DNA of 64,000 nucleotides from a virus. The position numbers and the translations under genes are program-made. Every line of letters starts with the position of its first letter. Positions within the stretch are counted from its first letter, which is position 1. This document shows positions 1 to 7,419 of this stretch, piece by piece. Under the pieces are notes generated by a model. The model was not told the origin of the DNA and ran no database searches. It worked only from the letters and a program-made list of their open reading frames with translations. The stretch spans positions 91,046 to 155,045 of the IMG/VR virus record IMGVR_UViG_3300042565_001021, one strand, 5' to 3'.

Positions 1-559
1 TCTTAAGCCATGTAAATCCTTCAGGAGTTAACCCTTCATTTTTTGAGATTTGTATTTTTACTACAGCTTTAAGACGATGTGTTACGCAGCCAATTAATGC
101 AGTAACATAACCGGGACCATTAACAAAGTTCCTAATTCCTTTTAACTCATTTCCTTTTAGTATTACTAGTGCATCAATACTGTCATCACCAATGAACGAG
201 TAGACATCTTGATCATTTATATTACAGTGATATACATCTTTACCATCTAAACTATTTACAATTTGAGATTTAGTAATTATTTGATTTTTCATATCTTGAG
301 TTATATCTAATGCAGAATGGGCGTAGTCAATTTCAGTTAACCCTTCTTCGTTTGTCATCAACTTTTTAACACGCGGCTTGAATAGCTGGACATCTCCCTT
401 ATCGGTCTTTAACACTGGCTGATTGTGCTTATCCTTCTTAAAGCCTTTGATCTCGGCAGGGCTGTTCTTAAATTTACCCTTCATTACAACATCCCCGGTT
501 TCCAATTCCGGAGGTTGGTAGGTTTCTGCACCTTCTACAATAAACTCGTTTGCTCTCAT
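1..559 (-). CDS. Leader-bearing protein, 3' end beyond window
   Basis: Reading from the ATG at 559 gives an open frame with no stop before the window edge (about 186 codons). It opens MRANEFIVEG, almost the same as the kinase-like protein at 28911 (MRANEFIIEG), and has an (I/L)-x-E site (IVE, then G) as in T4 capsid-targeting leaders. Residues 20-60 are rich in Lys. The start overlaps the stop of the upstream gene as ATGA. I do not recognise the body of the protein, and packaging in the head is inferred from the leader only. Confidence 0.75.
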   Translation of the reverse strand, partial: MRANEFIVEGAETYQPPELETGDVVMKGKFKNSPAEIKGFKKDKHNQPVLKTDKGDVQLFKPRVKKLMTNEEGLTEIDYAHSALDITQDMKNQIITKSQIVNSLDGKDVYHCNINDQDVYSFIGDDSIDALVILKGNELKGIRNFVNGPGYVTALIGCVTHRLKAVVKIQISKNEGLTPEGFTWLK

Positions 560-966
560 TCTTTGTTGCCACCTTTATATAGATCAGCAATACCTTTGCC
601 AAAGTCATTTCCGTTGTATATACGCATAGACGATGGGATAATATCGTTGCCTAACTCTTTAGCAAAGACATACATCTCTTTCGCAATACCTTGTCGGCGA
701 TACTCTGGCTTTACTTCGACGAATACTGCTTCTAAGTTGTTGTCTGTCACTTTGTATGTTACGTTGCCTACTTTGTTGCCTTTAGCAGTGAAGGCGTCAA
801 TGTGAAAGTTTTCGCTTGTATTAATCTTCTTAGTTGGCGAATACGGTAGCGGGCCGTGGTATGCTTTAAGCATATACTTGCCGCCGAGTATCTCTTTCGT
901 CTTTTCAAACCCGCGGCGGAATACTTGCGGGTTGATGCTGTCAGTTATGAACTCAGATGATTTCAT
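556..966 (-). CDS. Leader-bearing GNAT-like acetyltransferase
   Basis: The 136-residue protein opens MKSSEFITD and continues into a GNAT-like fold. Residues 82-100 form motif A, with R90-R91-Q92-G93-I94-A95 as the acetyl-CoA pyrophosphate loop after the beta4 strand VFVEV. GNAT enzymes move an acetyl group from acetyl-CoA to an amine; the target is unknown. Both ends overlap neighbouring genes by ATGA, so it is co-translated with the leader cassette. The cleavage site is ITD instead of ITE, so processing may be weaker or absent. Confidence 0.7.
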   Translation of the reverse strand: MKSSEFITDSINPQVFRRGFEKTKEILGGKYMLKAYHGPLPYSPTKKINTSENFHIDAFTAKGNKVGNVTYKVTDNNLEAVFVEVKPEYRRQGIAKEMYVFAKELGNDIIPSSMRIYNGNDFGKGIADLYKGGNKE

Positions 967-1403
967 TGCACTCCTTTAATTACTAATCGCCAATCACTAA
1001 ATTTTAATCGCAACACAGTTAAGAACTGATCTTTATCTGACTCAGTCTGAAATAGTAAAGTGTTACTAAGCTTATCCCCACTAACTCGCTCACCGTCCGG
1101 AAATCGATATATCTGTCCTAAGTATTCAAAATAAAACATGTCAGTTTGATGATCTTGTAATACTACTGGACCAGAAAAGTGTTTCACTGATAATAATTTA
1201 CCAAGAGGAATAACAAGAAAACTAACTGGAGAAACCTTTGCCCCGATCTGCGGTGTAACTTGTTGCTGTTGAGCCAAGAAACTTTGAAGAATCTTAAAAT
1301 CATCATTATCCTCAAATAACTCAGGACGATCTAATAGCATAATACGGACATCCTCGTATTGCTCATCTAACACATCAATATAAGAGAACTCAGAGGATTT
1401 CAT
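963..1403 (-). CDS. Unknown protein with partial MKSSEF leader
   Basis: This 146-residue protein keeps MKSSEF but then reads SYIDVL, so the ITE cleavage site is missing. The rest has a polar N-terminal half, a Q-rich stretch (QQQQ near 47-50) and a beta-rich C-terminal half. I recognise no family. It overlaps both neighbours by ATGA, which supports it as a real member of the cassette. It could be a leader protein that lost its processing site. Confidence 0.65.
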   Translation of the reverse strand: MKSSEFSYIDVLDEQYEDVRIMLLDRPELFEDNDDFKILQSFLAQQQQVTPQIGAKVSPVSFLVIPLGKLLSVKHFSGPVVLQDHQTDMFYFEYLGQIYRFPDGERVSGDKLSNTLLFQTESDKDQFLTVLRLKFSDWRLVIKGVQ

Positions 1404-1825
1404 ATTTGCTGTAACACCGGAATTGATGTTAACCCTAATTCAATAGCTCGTTGCACACGGTGATTTCCGTCTATTATAAAACCATCTTTAGCTAATACCG
1501 GTGGAGTTTGAGTTAAACTTTGATAAGTAACATTTCTGGCGCGAGCCTGGTCCATTTTAAATGGATCAGAGTTAATAATATCCGTCCCTGCTTCTTGATC
1601 GCTAAACGTTCTATATCGAGATGCTTCGTCAGAACTAATATTTGTTAATTTATATTTGTGCTTAGAGATATACGTCCTATCACCTGCACCCAAATACATG
1701 TGCTCATCTAAATAATCTGCTACTACACTTCCGCGCACTATGTCACCAGGTTTGCCCCAAGCAAAGCCAACAACTCGCTTAATAAAGTCGATCAACCCCT
1801 CAGTTATGAATTCTGTCGACTTCAT
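1400..1825 (-). CDS. Leader-bearing ParB/sulfiredoxin-like protein
   Basis: I chose the ATG at 1825 because it gives MKSTEFITEG, matching its neighbours, and overlaps the upstream stop as TAATG. The C-terminus holds the DGNHR motif (FIIDGNHRVQRAIELG), the signature of the ParB-N/Srx-like fold, which includes ParB CTPase domains, DNA nucleases and some kinases. The motif lies at the end of the protein, unlike in canonical ParB. The activity cannot be told from sequence. The ITE-G junction predicts cleavage after residue 9. Confidence 0.7.
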   Translation of the reverse strand: MKSTEFITEGLIDFIKRVVGFAWGKPGDIVRGSVVADYLDEHMYLGAGDRTYISKHKYKLTNISSDEASRYRTFSDQEAGTDIINSDPFKMDQARARNVTYQSLTQTPPVLAKDGFIIDGNHRVQRAIELGLTSIPVLQQI

Positions 1826-2235
1826 TATCTCTTCCGTGTGCAAGCAGGGTGTGAACCGTCACTCAATGATTTGCGGATTGCTTCGGAGTAGCGTGTCCAT
1901 TTCGTTAGCTCTGCGTCGCTCAGTTCCATAAAGCGATTGTCCATCTCTACCCAGGCTTTTTCAATATCCGTTAATGGTTTGTTATACTGGTATTCGTGCT
2001 CGCGGATCTTATCTTCAGCGTTGATTGCTGCTGCGCGATGCTGTACAATACACTTCTTCGCTGCTTCGCTTGCTGCACCAGAATCAAAACGGTTCTTACC
2101 TTCAAAGCGTCCAATCTCTTTGCCATCAGCAGTAGCTACGAAGGTGTTCGTTAAATCACCATCCTCGTCTTGGAGGCGGGTAATCTCATACTTTACCTTG
2201 CGAGCATCTTCTTTTAGGAATTCTTTGCTTAACAT
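1825..2235 (-). CDS. Leader-bearing unknown protein
   Basis: The 136-residue product opens MLSKEFLKED, a diverged leader with LKE before D as possible cleavage site. The body is mixed charge: a beta-rich part to about residue 50, then mainly helical with many Ala, Glu and Lys. No family recognised. Start and stop each share one base with a neighbour (TAATG), so translation is coupled along the cassette. Confidence 0.65.
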   Translation of the reverse strand: MLSKEFLKEDARKVKYEITRLQDEDGDLTNTFVATADGKEIGRFEGKNRFDSGAASEAAKKCIVQHRAAAINAEDKIREHEYQYNKPLTDIEKAWVEMDNRFMELSDAELTKWTRYSEAIRKSLSDGSHPACTRKR

Positions 2236-2927
2236 TAAACGGTTTCTCCCCAGGCAGTCATTAAGTTAACCACCATGCTGTCATTGTTTGGTCCATACAA
2301 AGGGAGTAAATAAAAAGACTCAGCGTGTAGCATAACTTCGTTTTTACTTCTGACTGCTTCTTTAACTGCGCCGACTTGATAGTCCCCGTCATCAAGCATC
2401 CATTTAATGGCCCCTATTAGGTTACGGTTGTTAGTATCTCCAACCCAATAACTCTTGCTAAATCCCGCTGCGGCAACTACCTCGCTAGGATAATGGTTAA
2501 ACAAGAACATGTCGAGATGCTCAGTAAGGTCAGATATCTCGGGCGACCAACAAGCAGTAAATTCTCCTCTTGGAATGACTAATAAAGGATTGCCGTAGTC
2601 TCTAGCCATACCTTGAGATCCGGTCGCAAACAAAGCATTACTTCTGAACTTTATGCCAGTCGTTTCCTCGAAATATGCGTCGGCAATCTGATGAATAGCA
2701 AGGGGAGTATCTTTTGGCTTTCTGTTGACCGGGCACATGAGCACAGTGACTTGGTCAACACCCCTTCTTCCGTGATATAAGTCGTGCCTGTATAAGTCAA
2801 AGTCGATGGACTTTAGGTAAGGTTGACACTCGCTTTTTAGTACCTCAGCAAAACGGCGGAATTCCGGGGAGATAACAATTTCTTTCCCGGCTACAGTTAC
2901 TTCAGTTATAAATTCAGAGCTTTTCAC
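2235..2927 (-). CDS. Leader-bearing ADP-ribosyltransferase-like protein
   Basis: The start is a GTG at 2927, giving MKSSEFITEV. Residues 69-107 (PVNRKPKDTP, FRSNALFATGS) and the later S-K-N-E-V-M match two paralogues at 46493 and 47205. The order R, F-x-T-G-S, then K-N-E-V-M is reminiscent of the R-S-E layout of ADP-ribosyltransferases such as T4 Alt, which is itself packed in the head. Here the first motif reads YHGRRG where a paralogue has YRG, so the key Arg is uncertain. A late promoter and hairpin precede it. The enzyme class is an inference. Confidence 0.65.
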   Translation of the reverse strand: MKSSEFITEVTVAGKEIVISPEFRRFAEVLKSECQPYLKSIDFDLYRHDLYHGRRGVDQVTVLMCPVNRKPKDTPLAIHQIADAYFEETTGIKFRSNALFATGSQGMARDYGNPLLVIPRGEFTACWSPEISDLTEHLDMFLFNHYPSEVVAAAGFSKSYWVGDTNNRNLIGAIKWMLDDGDYQVGAVKEAVRSKNEVMLHAESFYLLPLYGPNNDSMVVNLMTAWGETV

Positions 2928-2959
2928 TACTCGACATCCTTGGACATCGAGTATTTATC
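2928..2959 (-). promoter_or_regulatory. Late promoter inside an RBS-masking hairpin
   Basis: On the minus strand GATAAATA (2952-2959) is followed by an inverted repeat ACTCGA/TCGAGT (2929-2952) with the ribosome binding site AAGGA in its loop and the GTG start just after. Transcripts that start about six bases past the box would lose most of the first arm, so the hairpin would form only in read-through RNA. Confidence 0.6.
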
Positions 2960-2962
2960 TGT

Positions 2963-3550
2963 TTAGCGTCGAGTAATGATTTCGTCCACTAAGCCAAAGT
3001 CCAGGGCTTCTTGTGCGGACATGAAATTATCACGCTCCATGGCAGCAGCAAATTCGTCAAACGTCTTGCCTTTGCTATTGTGATCAACGTAGATCTGCGT
3101 AAGAACCTTCTTCATTTTGAGGATTTCTTCGACCTGAATAAGCATGTCCGTTGCTTGACCACGTGCACCACCGCTAGGTTGGTGAATCATGTGTCGTGCA
3201 TACGGGAGGATCATGCGCTTACCTTTCGCGCCTGCTTGAGCAAGCAACGAACCCATGCTACAGGCCTGACCCATTACGATAGTGCGAACGTCACACTTTA
3301 CGAATTGCATGGTATCGTAGATGGCCATACCTGCCGTTACGATGCCGCCCGGGGAGTTGATGTAAAAGATAATCTCTTTGTCTGCATCTTCTGCTTCAAG
3401 GAACAACATTTGCGCTACGACTACGCTAGACGACACCTCGTTTACGTCATCGTGAAGCATAACGATACGGTCTTTAAGCAAGCGACTGTAGATATCGTAG
3501 CTACGTTCGCCTTTAGCGGTTTGCTCGACTACCATTGGAATAAGGGACAC
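2963..3550 (-). CDS. clpP: ATP-dependent Clp protease proteolytic subunit
   Basis: The 195-residue protein matches ClpP along its length. The catalytic triad is visible: Ser98 in GQACSMGS, His123 in [10 protein letters not shown] and Asp174. The oxyanion strand SPGG (residues 66-69) is also present. ClpP forms a tetradecameric barrel fed by ClpA or ClpX. No Clp ATPase is seen in the window, so it would have to pair with host ATPases. The start is a GTG behind AAAGGT. It runs from a sigma70-type promoter at 3578. A ClpS homologue lies at 18363. Confidence 0.95.
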   Translation of the reverse strand: MSLIPMVVEQTAKGERSYDIYSRLLKDRIVMLHDDVNEVSSSVVVAQMLFLEAEDADKEIIFYINSPGGIVTAGMAIYDTMQFVKCDVRTIVMGQACSMGSLLAQAGAKGKRMILPYARHMIHQPSGGARGQATDMLIQVEEILKMKKVLTQIYVDHNSKGKTFDEFAAAMERDNFMSAQEALDFGLVDEIITRR

Positions 3551-3577
3551 GGGTTACCTTTCAAATTGTTAAGTTAT

Positions 3578-3607
3578 ATACTAACATAACTGAATAGCAA
3601 AGGTCAA
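3578..3607 (-). promoter_or_regulatory. Early sigma70-type promoter for clpP
   Basis: Minus strand TTGACC (3602-3607), an 18-base spacer and TAGTAT (3578-3583). It shares the TTGACCTTT start with the other early promoters of this phage. Confidence 0.6.
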
Positions 3608-3616
3608 TCTGTTTGG

Positions 3617-3659
3617 CATAAATAAAAGTGCAGTTCGCGATGTTGAAGCATCCAACTGC
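3617..3659 (+). promoter_or_regulatory. Late promoter and structured leader RNA, copy 1
   Basis: CATAAATA (3617-3624) is followed by a two-helix element. The outer helix is GCAGTT (3630-3635) with AACTGC (3654-3659). An internal loop has CGC on one side and one C on the other. The inner helix is GATG (3639-3642) with CATC (3649-3652) over a six-base loop. It leads to the AGGAGG ribosome site of the endonuclease gene. Confidence 0.8.
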
Positions 3660-3681
3660 CCTAGACTAACCAGGAGGCTAT

Positions 3682-4230
3682 ATGTCCAGCAATAATACTT
3701 ATTACGTTTACGCATATCTGCGCAATAAAGACTCAAAAACTGCTAAAGCAGGAACACCTTATTATATTGGCAAAGGATCAGGACGACGCGCCTGGGTAAC
3801 CCATAAACATAAGACCCCGGTGCCGAAAGATAAAACGTTTATTGTTCTACTTGAACAGAATTTAACTGAAGTCGGAGCATTAGCCTTAGAGAGGAGAATG
3901 ATTGCTTGGCATGGAAGAAAAGATTTAGGAACAGGCATTCTATTAAATAGAACAGACGGAGGAGACGGTTGTAGCGGAGTTATTATGTCTGAATTAACTA
4001 AAGAAAAACGTAATGCTGCGCAAAGAGGAAAGAAGTTGTCAGAAGAACATAAGAGAAAAATATCTGTCGGTTCAAAATCAAGACCGCCTATATCCGAAGA
4101 AACGAGAGAAAAATTTAGGCTACGAAACAAAAACCGGGCGCCGATGACAGCTGAAGAGAGGGTAAAATTATCAATTGCAGTAACGCAGTCATGGGCAAGA
4201 AGAAAATTACTTAAATCTTCTGCCGCTTAA
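3682..4230 (+). CDS. GIY-YIG homing endonuclease
   Basis: The N-terminal 90 residues are a GIY-YIG nuclease domain: YYVYAYLR, then PYYIGKGSGRRAW with the conserved Arg, and ALERRMIAW supplying the catalytic Glu. The C-terminal half has NUMOD3-like DNA-binding repeats (SEEHKRKIS, SEETREKFR, TAEERVKLS). Free-standing enzymes of this type cut DNA near their own insertion site and spread by repair. It lies against the direction of its neighbours and its last 20 bases overlap the end of the SprT-like gene. AGGAGG lies seven bases before the ATG. Confidence 0.92.
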   Translation: MSSNNTYYVYAYLRNKDSKTAKAGTPYYIGKGSGRRAWVTHKHKTPVPKDKTFIVLLEQNLTEVGALALERRMIAWHGRKDLGTGILLNRTDGGDGCSGVIMSELTKEKRNAAQRGKKLSEEHKRKISVGSKSRPPISEETREKFRLRNKNRAPMTAEERVKLSIAVTQSWARRKLLKSSAA

Positions 4231-4645
4231 TCCATTTGATTTCATCATATGTTGTTTTCAACGGAATACCAAAGCTTGCTAATTTCTTTCGAAATATGAA
4301 AAACGAAGGACCATGACTTAAGAGCGGAGCCCTACCTGAAGTTATTCTATCGGCGCCAAGGACCGACCATTGGTATTGATGGCACATTTCATGCGCTAGG
4401 ATCATTATCATCCATTGAATACAGAAGAACCTGTAATTTAGCTTTATCTTCGTGTAATGCTTCGGCTCAGAAAAGCCTATACACATTCCCCACACGTTTA
4501 GGTTGCGTAGGTTGATGCTTGGGTGTTTTAACTTACCGTCGAATATATGGGTATTTAATAGATCGTATGCTTGGTGCACATCTTCTATTTTAGGCTGATA
4601 CTTCTTCTTCCGCTGATAACGCTTACTAGGCAACGGAATCTTCAT
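4211..4645 (-). CDS. SprT-like zinc metallopeptidase
   Basis: The core H-E-M-C-H in MILAHEMCHQYQW is the HExxH zinc site, followed by LLSHGPSFFIFRKK, the second His region of SprT-like proteins. SprT/Spartan proteases act on DNA-bound proteins. I chose the ATG at 4645 (MKIPLPSKRY); an in-frame GTG at 4675 would add ten residues. No clear ribosome site precedes either start. The gene sits below a long hairpin that holds a late promoter. Confidence 0.75.
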   Translation of the reverse strand: MKIPLPSKRYQRKKKYQPKIEDVHQAYDLLNTHIFDGKLKHPSINLRNLNVWGMCIGFSEPKHYTKIKLNYRFFCIQWMIMILAHEMCHQYQWSVLGADRITSGRAPLLSHGPSFFIFRKKLASFGIPLKTTYDEIKWIKRQKI

Positions 4646-4661
4646 TAGTTCGATAAGGGAA

Positions 4662-4700
4662 GTAGAAGGAAGCACATGTTATTTAGTGCTTCGCTTCTAC
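4662..4700 (-). promoter_or_regulatory. Late promoter in the loop of a long inverted repeat
   Basis: Arms GTAGAAGGAAGCAC (4662-4675) and GTGCTTCGCTTCTAC (4686-4700) pair over about 13-14 bp with one bulged base. The ten-base loop holds minus-strand TAAATAA; the box ACTAAATA is at 4680-4687. RNA read through from the upstream gene would form the full hairpin, while RNA begun at the loop promoter would have only one arm. Confidence 0.65.
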
Positions 4701-4713
4701 TATTTTGGAGTGG

Positions 4714-5166
4714 TTAATTCCAGATTTTTACTTGGTGCTTACACAGCAGACCGGTTGTGTCCGGAGTAACGTCAATCAATAACCCGGCCTCTTGGATTAC
4801 ATACGTTCCGTTGGACAGCTCAAGAAACTTGTACTTATCCAGCATATACCAGCCTGCGTCGTACCGCCCTTCGACAGGCGTATGCGCTGCAATATTGACG
4901 AAGTAGTTATTGGTCTTCTTGTCGTGGCAGGCGTCGGTAATTTCCCAGGTCCGAAGGAGAGCGTCGATGCATCGTCCGGTAACATCTTCGTAACTTGCGG
5001 CTGGTGCTGTGGCTACTTGTTCAACGGTTGCGACCTTTGGATCTTCTTTCTGAAGTTCAGACGCAAGCCAAAACCCTCCAGCAGTCACTGCGGCCGATAC
5101 TGCAAAGACCGCAACTATTGTCAGTCCAATTCGGATTTTTCGGAAGTGTTCAGGGGGTATCATCAT
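4714..5166 (-). CDS. Membrane-anchored unknown protein
   Basis: The 150-residue product has one N-terminal membrane segment at about residues 12-33 (IGLTIVAVFAVSAAVTAGGFW), preceded by basic residues. A soluble domain with four Cys follows (C67, C79 and two near the C-terminus), which suggests a periplasmic location with disulfides. No family recognised. It begins a run of small early genes that reaches 8.0 kb. Confidence 0.6.
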   Translation of the reverse strand: MMIPPEHFRKIRIGLTIVAVFAVSAAVTAGGFWLASELQKEDPKVATVEQVATAPAASYEDVTGRCIDALLRTWEITDACHDKKTNNYFVNIAAHTPVEGRYDAGWYMLDKYKFLELSNGTYVIQEAGLLIDVTPDTTGLLCKHQVKIWN

Positions 5167-5281
5167 TTGGTGGTTTCCTTTTGACAGCTTCTGCTACAAG
5201 AGAGACAACCGTCGGCGCCATAAGAAGCACACCGATCAGTATCCCGAGAAGCATAGCATTTTGTTCAGTGAGTTCACACAT
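5150..5281 (-). CDS. Small single-span membrane protein
   Basis: I take the ATG at 5281, giving a 43-residue protein: a short acidic N-terminus, a hydrophobic span LLGILIGVLLMAPTVVSLV and a basic tail. A longer in-frame start at 5407 would cover the neighbour's coding region and is less likely. It overlaps the genes on both sides by 8 and 17 bases. Function unknown. Confidence 0.55.
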   Translation of the reverse strand: MCELTEQNAMLLGILIGVLLMAPTVVSLVAEAVKRKPPNDDTP

Positions 5282-5492
5282 CGTCGTCACTTCTTTCCAC
5301 AATGAAGTTTGCGGTGGTTTGGACGATGTAATCAACTTCTTCGAACTCCACGTCTGGACGCTTGGAAAGCACGAATGCCTTCCTGGCATCACGAGTGGCG
5401 CGATCAAGGAAGACTTCGCACGGAGTGTAAAACACGCTCCAGCCCTCCCTGCTACCGTCGTCCTCGTCGTAATACAACAGGAAGACGTCCAT
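5274..5492 (-). CDS. Small acidic unknown protein
   Basis: A 72-residue acidic protein (MDVFLLYYDEDDGSREGW) ending in DDDV. Gene packing and overlap with the next gene support it. The opening resembles small phage proteins of unknown role. No motif is recognised. Confidence 0.55.
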   Translation of the reverse strand: MDVFLLYYDEDDGSREGWSVFYTPCEVFLDRATRDARKAFVLSKRPDVEFEEVDYIVQTTANFIVERSDDDV

Positions 5493-5495
5493 TGA

Positions 5496-5693
5496 TTACC
5501 CCTTTACCTTGTAAGGCACGGAGGTCTTCACGACCTGCTTGATGGCTTCAAGCGCCATCTCGTACGAGGCAGCGGGCACCTCGGCAATCACATACGACGC
5601 AGCTTTCTGCGTGTTGTATTGCAGTTCATAAACGGCCTTGGTAGCGGCCACCGTTACTGCTTCGTTCAAAACTACTGCTTGGGCTTTTGCCAT
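5496..5693 (-). CDS. Small Ala-rich unknown protein
   Basis: A 65-residue protein rich in Ala and Val (MAKAQAVVLNEAVTVAATKA). It starts behind AAGGAG and lies 3 bases from the next gene. Probably cytoplasmic; no membrane span and no family recognised. Confidence 0.55.
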   Translation of the reverse strand: MAKAQAVVLNEAVTVAATKAVYELQYNTQKAASYVIAEVPAASYEMALEAIKQVVKTSVPYKVKG

Positions 5694-5730
5694 TTTTACT
5701 ACTCCTTATTGTGCTACGGTTGAAAAACTT

Positions 5731-5991
5731 TTAGCCTTGATCCTTTTGTGCGTTAGGTTTAAGTTGCGGCTCCATTTTGATGTCGAGCTCGCGGATAGTT
5801 TCGCTTGGAAGCCAAATGCCACTCGGCACTTTTACCTGACACCCTTGCATCGGTCCCCAGCGCACAGGCAGTCCGCTGTCTTCCCACTTGCTTTGGCATT
5901 CCCACTTGGCCATTCCGTACACAAACAGGATCATAGCAGGCAGTAGAAGAATTAAAAGAATGAGCCACACGTCGCCTTTTTGCTTTTTCAT
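5731..5991 (-). CDS. Small membrane protein
   Basis: The 86-residue product starts MKKQKGD, then a hydrophobic span at about residues 8-26 (VWLILLILLLPAMILFVYG), then a polar domain with two Cys. It could be an inner membrane protein or an uncleaved signal anchor. The start overlaps the upstream stop by four bases (ATGA). Confidence 0.55.
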   Translation of the reverse strand: MKKQKGDVWLILLILLLPAMILFVYGMAKWECQSKWEDSGLPVRWGPMQGCQVKVPSGIWLPSETIRELDIKMEPQLKPNAQKDQG

Positions 5992-6308
5992 TTGTCCTCC
6001 ACTGTGGTTAAAACTGCTCTGTCGTCTTCGACAGTTATTTCGTAGGTGTAGTCACCTTCGTCGCTCGGATGGCACAGGTAAATGTCGCCAGCGCCTTCTT
6101 TGAAGTTAGCAATCACTTGCGCGGCCAAGCAGTCCAGACCGTTAGCAAACTCGCCATCGGGCATCGTCATAGGAATTCCTTGGCCGATTGTGAAATACTT
6201 GAGATAATTTTCTAGTGTTTCTTTGAAGTCGGCTCCGTCGCAATGCTTGTAGAAAGCATACAGCGGTTTTCCTGCTTCGACAAAGCGGACCACGCAGCAG
6301 GTGCTCAT
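5988..6308 (-). CDS. Unknown early protein
   Basis: I chose the ATG at 6308 (MSTCCVVRFVEAGKPLYAFYKHCDG) because GAGGG lies upstream; an in-frame start at 6359 has no such support. The 106-residue protein has a beta-rich N-terminal part with CC at residues 4-5 and an acidic end. A role is not evident. Confidence 0.55.
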   Translation of the reverse strand: MSTCCVVRFVEAGKPLYAFYKHCDGADFKETLENYLKYFTIGQGIPMTMPDGEFANGLDCLAAQVIANFKEGAGDIYLCHPSDEGDYTYEITVEDDRAVLTTVEDK

Positions 6309-6309
6309 G

Positions 6310-6438
6310 CTATTCGATCCCTCGTTGTGCGTTGTGCTTCTGACGTGCGCGAGTCGCAAACTTGCCGCGCTTGACTTTGTGCTGGCCAGCGCCGCAGGTC
6401 TTTGCGTTCTTTGCGACGAAATTGCGTTGCTTAATCAT
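6310..6438 (-). CDS. Small basic protein
   Basis: The ATG at 6438 gives 42 residues, very rich in Lys, Arg and Gln (MIKQRNFVAKNAKTCGAG, then KVKRGKFATRARQK). Small basic proteins of this kind often bind nucleic acid. The purine run GAAGAAGAC upstream is a weak ribosome site. A longer frame from 6618 is less likely because it overlaps the gene at 6494. Confidence 0.45.
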   Translation of the reverse strand: MIKQRNFVAKNAKTCGAGQHKVKRGKFATRARQKHNAQRGIE

Positions 6439-6493
6439 TTTTGTCTTCTTCACTTTAGTCTTTGTCGGGGACGGTTTCCGCCATAACTCTTGC

Positions 6494-6652
6494 CTACTGC
6501 CCAGGTGCGTATACTGTACGCTGAGGTCCTGCGTCGCTGTCGATCCCGTACAGGATGTTAAGAACCCCGTAATCAGTGTTGATGTCGTCAACGTTCTCAA
6601 TGACGTCGTAGCGAGCATCGTGCGGCTTTGAGATTCTAACTGTGGTCGCCAA
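6494..6652 (-). CDS. Small acidic protein with TTG start
   Basis: A 52-residue frame starts at TTG (6652), directly after the stop of the upstream gene (AAGTAATTG). It reads ATTVRISKPHDARYDVIE and ends YAPGQ. The composition is protein-like, with many Asp, Val and Tyr, and it fills an otherwise empty stretch. The TTG start is the weak point. Function unknown. Confidence 0.5.
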   Translation of the reverse strand: MATTVRISKPHDARYDVIENVDDINTDYGVLNILYGIDSDAGPQRTVYAPGQ

Positions 6653-6862
6653 TTACTTCACCTTTACCACGTAACCGTTTTCGATAGTGGCCTCGGCGTA
6701 CCAGCTGTGGGCCTGCGGATAGTGCGGCCCTTCCAGGCATACTGTGCCTTGCTTGGGTTCGTTGCCGCCGAATGGCCCTGGTTGATAGATGCGGACCTTC
6801 TCGCCTGCGGCAACAGCTTCCTTCAGCGCCTTCTTCGTTTTGAAATTCGTTGTCGTGTACAT
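6653..6862 (-). CDS. Unknown early protein
   Basis: I set the start at ATG 6862, behind GGAG, giving MYTTTNFKTKKALKEAVAAGEKV (69 residues). The N-terminal half is a helix of the kind seen in small phage proteins (TKKALKEAVAAG), followed by a Gly/Pro-rich beta part. The family is not certain. Confidence 0.55.
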   Translation of the reverse strand: MYTTTNFKTKKALKEAVAAGEKVRIYQPGPFGGNEPKQGTVCLEGPHYPQAHSWYAEATIENGYVVKVK

Positions 6863-6864
6863 AT

Positions 6865-7155
6865 TTACATGCTCCAGTAAAGGTTGGTCGAAGGATCGCA
6901 AGGACCGCCTTGATCAGACCTGCGGATGAGCACCGGCTTGCCGCTCATCATGTTTGTCACTGTGACCAGCGGATCGTGTTTCATCGAAAAGTCTTCGTAG
7001 GTCATCACAACCCACTGCGCGGTGTTGCCGTATTCCTTGTTCAAACGTGCCGCTACGCCTTTCGCGCCGCGTTCGGTGTCGTAGGAGGCCGAACCGTATT
7101 TGCCGGGCTTGCGGTAAAGTCGCTCAGTTCCGACATTCATTATCACGTAACTCAT
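6865..7155 (-). CDS. Unknown early protein
   Basis: The ATG at 7155 has GGAG at the right distance (ACGGAGCAACAA) and follows a very strong promoter, so I use it rather than the frame's first codon at 7215. The 96-residue product begins MSYVIMNVGTERLYRK and contains a mid-protein TAQWVVMTYEDF segment. It is the first gene of its transcript. Function unknown. Confidence 0.6.
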   Translation of the reverse strand: MSYVIMNVGTERLYRKPGKYGSASYDTERGAKGVAARLNKEYGNTAQWVVMTYEDFSMKHDPLVTVTNMMSGKPVLIRRSDQGGPCDPSTNLYWSM

Positions 7156-7186
7156 TTGTTGCTCCGTTTTGTTAGCGTATGAGCGT

Positions 7187-7215
7187 ATTATACAGCCATT
7201 TCGCTCAAAGGTCAA
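7187..7215 (-). promoter_or_regulatory. Early sigma70-type promoter
   Basis: Minus strand TTGACC (7210-7215), exactly 17 bases, TATAAT (7187-7192). The downstream segment ACGCTCATACGCTAAC and the GGAGCAACAA leader recur almost unchanged at 26045. Confidence 0.85.
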
Positions 7216-7218
7216 CCA

Positions 7219-7407
7219 TTATTTGCAAGTAGCAACCTTGCCGTCGGGCATGTATTTTACAGTGACACCAGACGTGAATTGGAGATACAGAACGCCATCC
7301 ACGCATGTCTGCGTTCCGCCGCCAGTTATAGCGGAGATATTGCGATCAACGACGCCGCAGGCAGACAGTGACAGGACAGCAGCAAGGATAAGGAGTGTGG
7401 TTTTCAT
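7219..7407 (-). CDS. Small lipoprotein
   Basis: Residues 1-17 are a lipoprotein signal peptide with the lipobox L-S-A-C (MKTTLLILAAVLSLSACG), so the mature protein would be lipid-anchored at Cys17. The remaining 45 residues are a small domain with two more Cys. Phage lipoproteins of this size include Rz1-like spanins and superinfection-exclusion factors; nothing in the sequence decides which. Confidence 0.65.
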   Translation of the reverse strand: MKTTLLILAAVLSLSACGVVDRNISAITGGGTQTCVDGVLYLQFTSGVTVKYMPDGKVATCK

Positions 7408-7419
7408 TTTGTTTCCTTT

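Noticed and set aside
425-805. Plus-strand frame opposite the first two genes
   Set aside because: It is antisense to well-supported leader genes and has no ribosome site or motif.
3617-3659. Homing leader as a known self-cleaving ribozyme or group I intron part
   Set aside because: No hammerhead or twister core and no intron P and Q elements are visible; the element is too short.
6439-6618. Longer frame for the basic protein starting at 6618
   Set aside because: It overlaps the better-supported gene at 6494 and its extra residues have low-complexity Ser/Thr composition.
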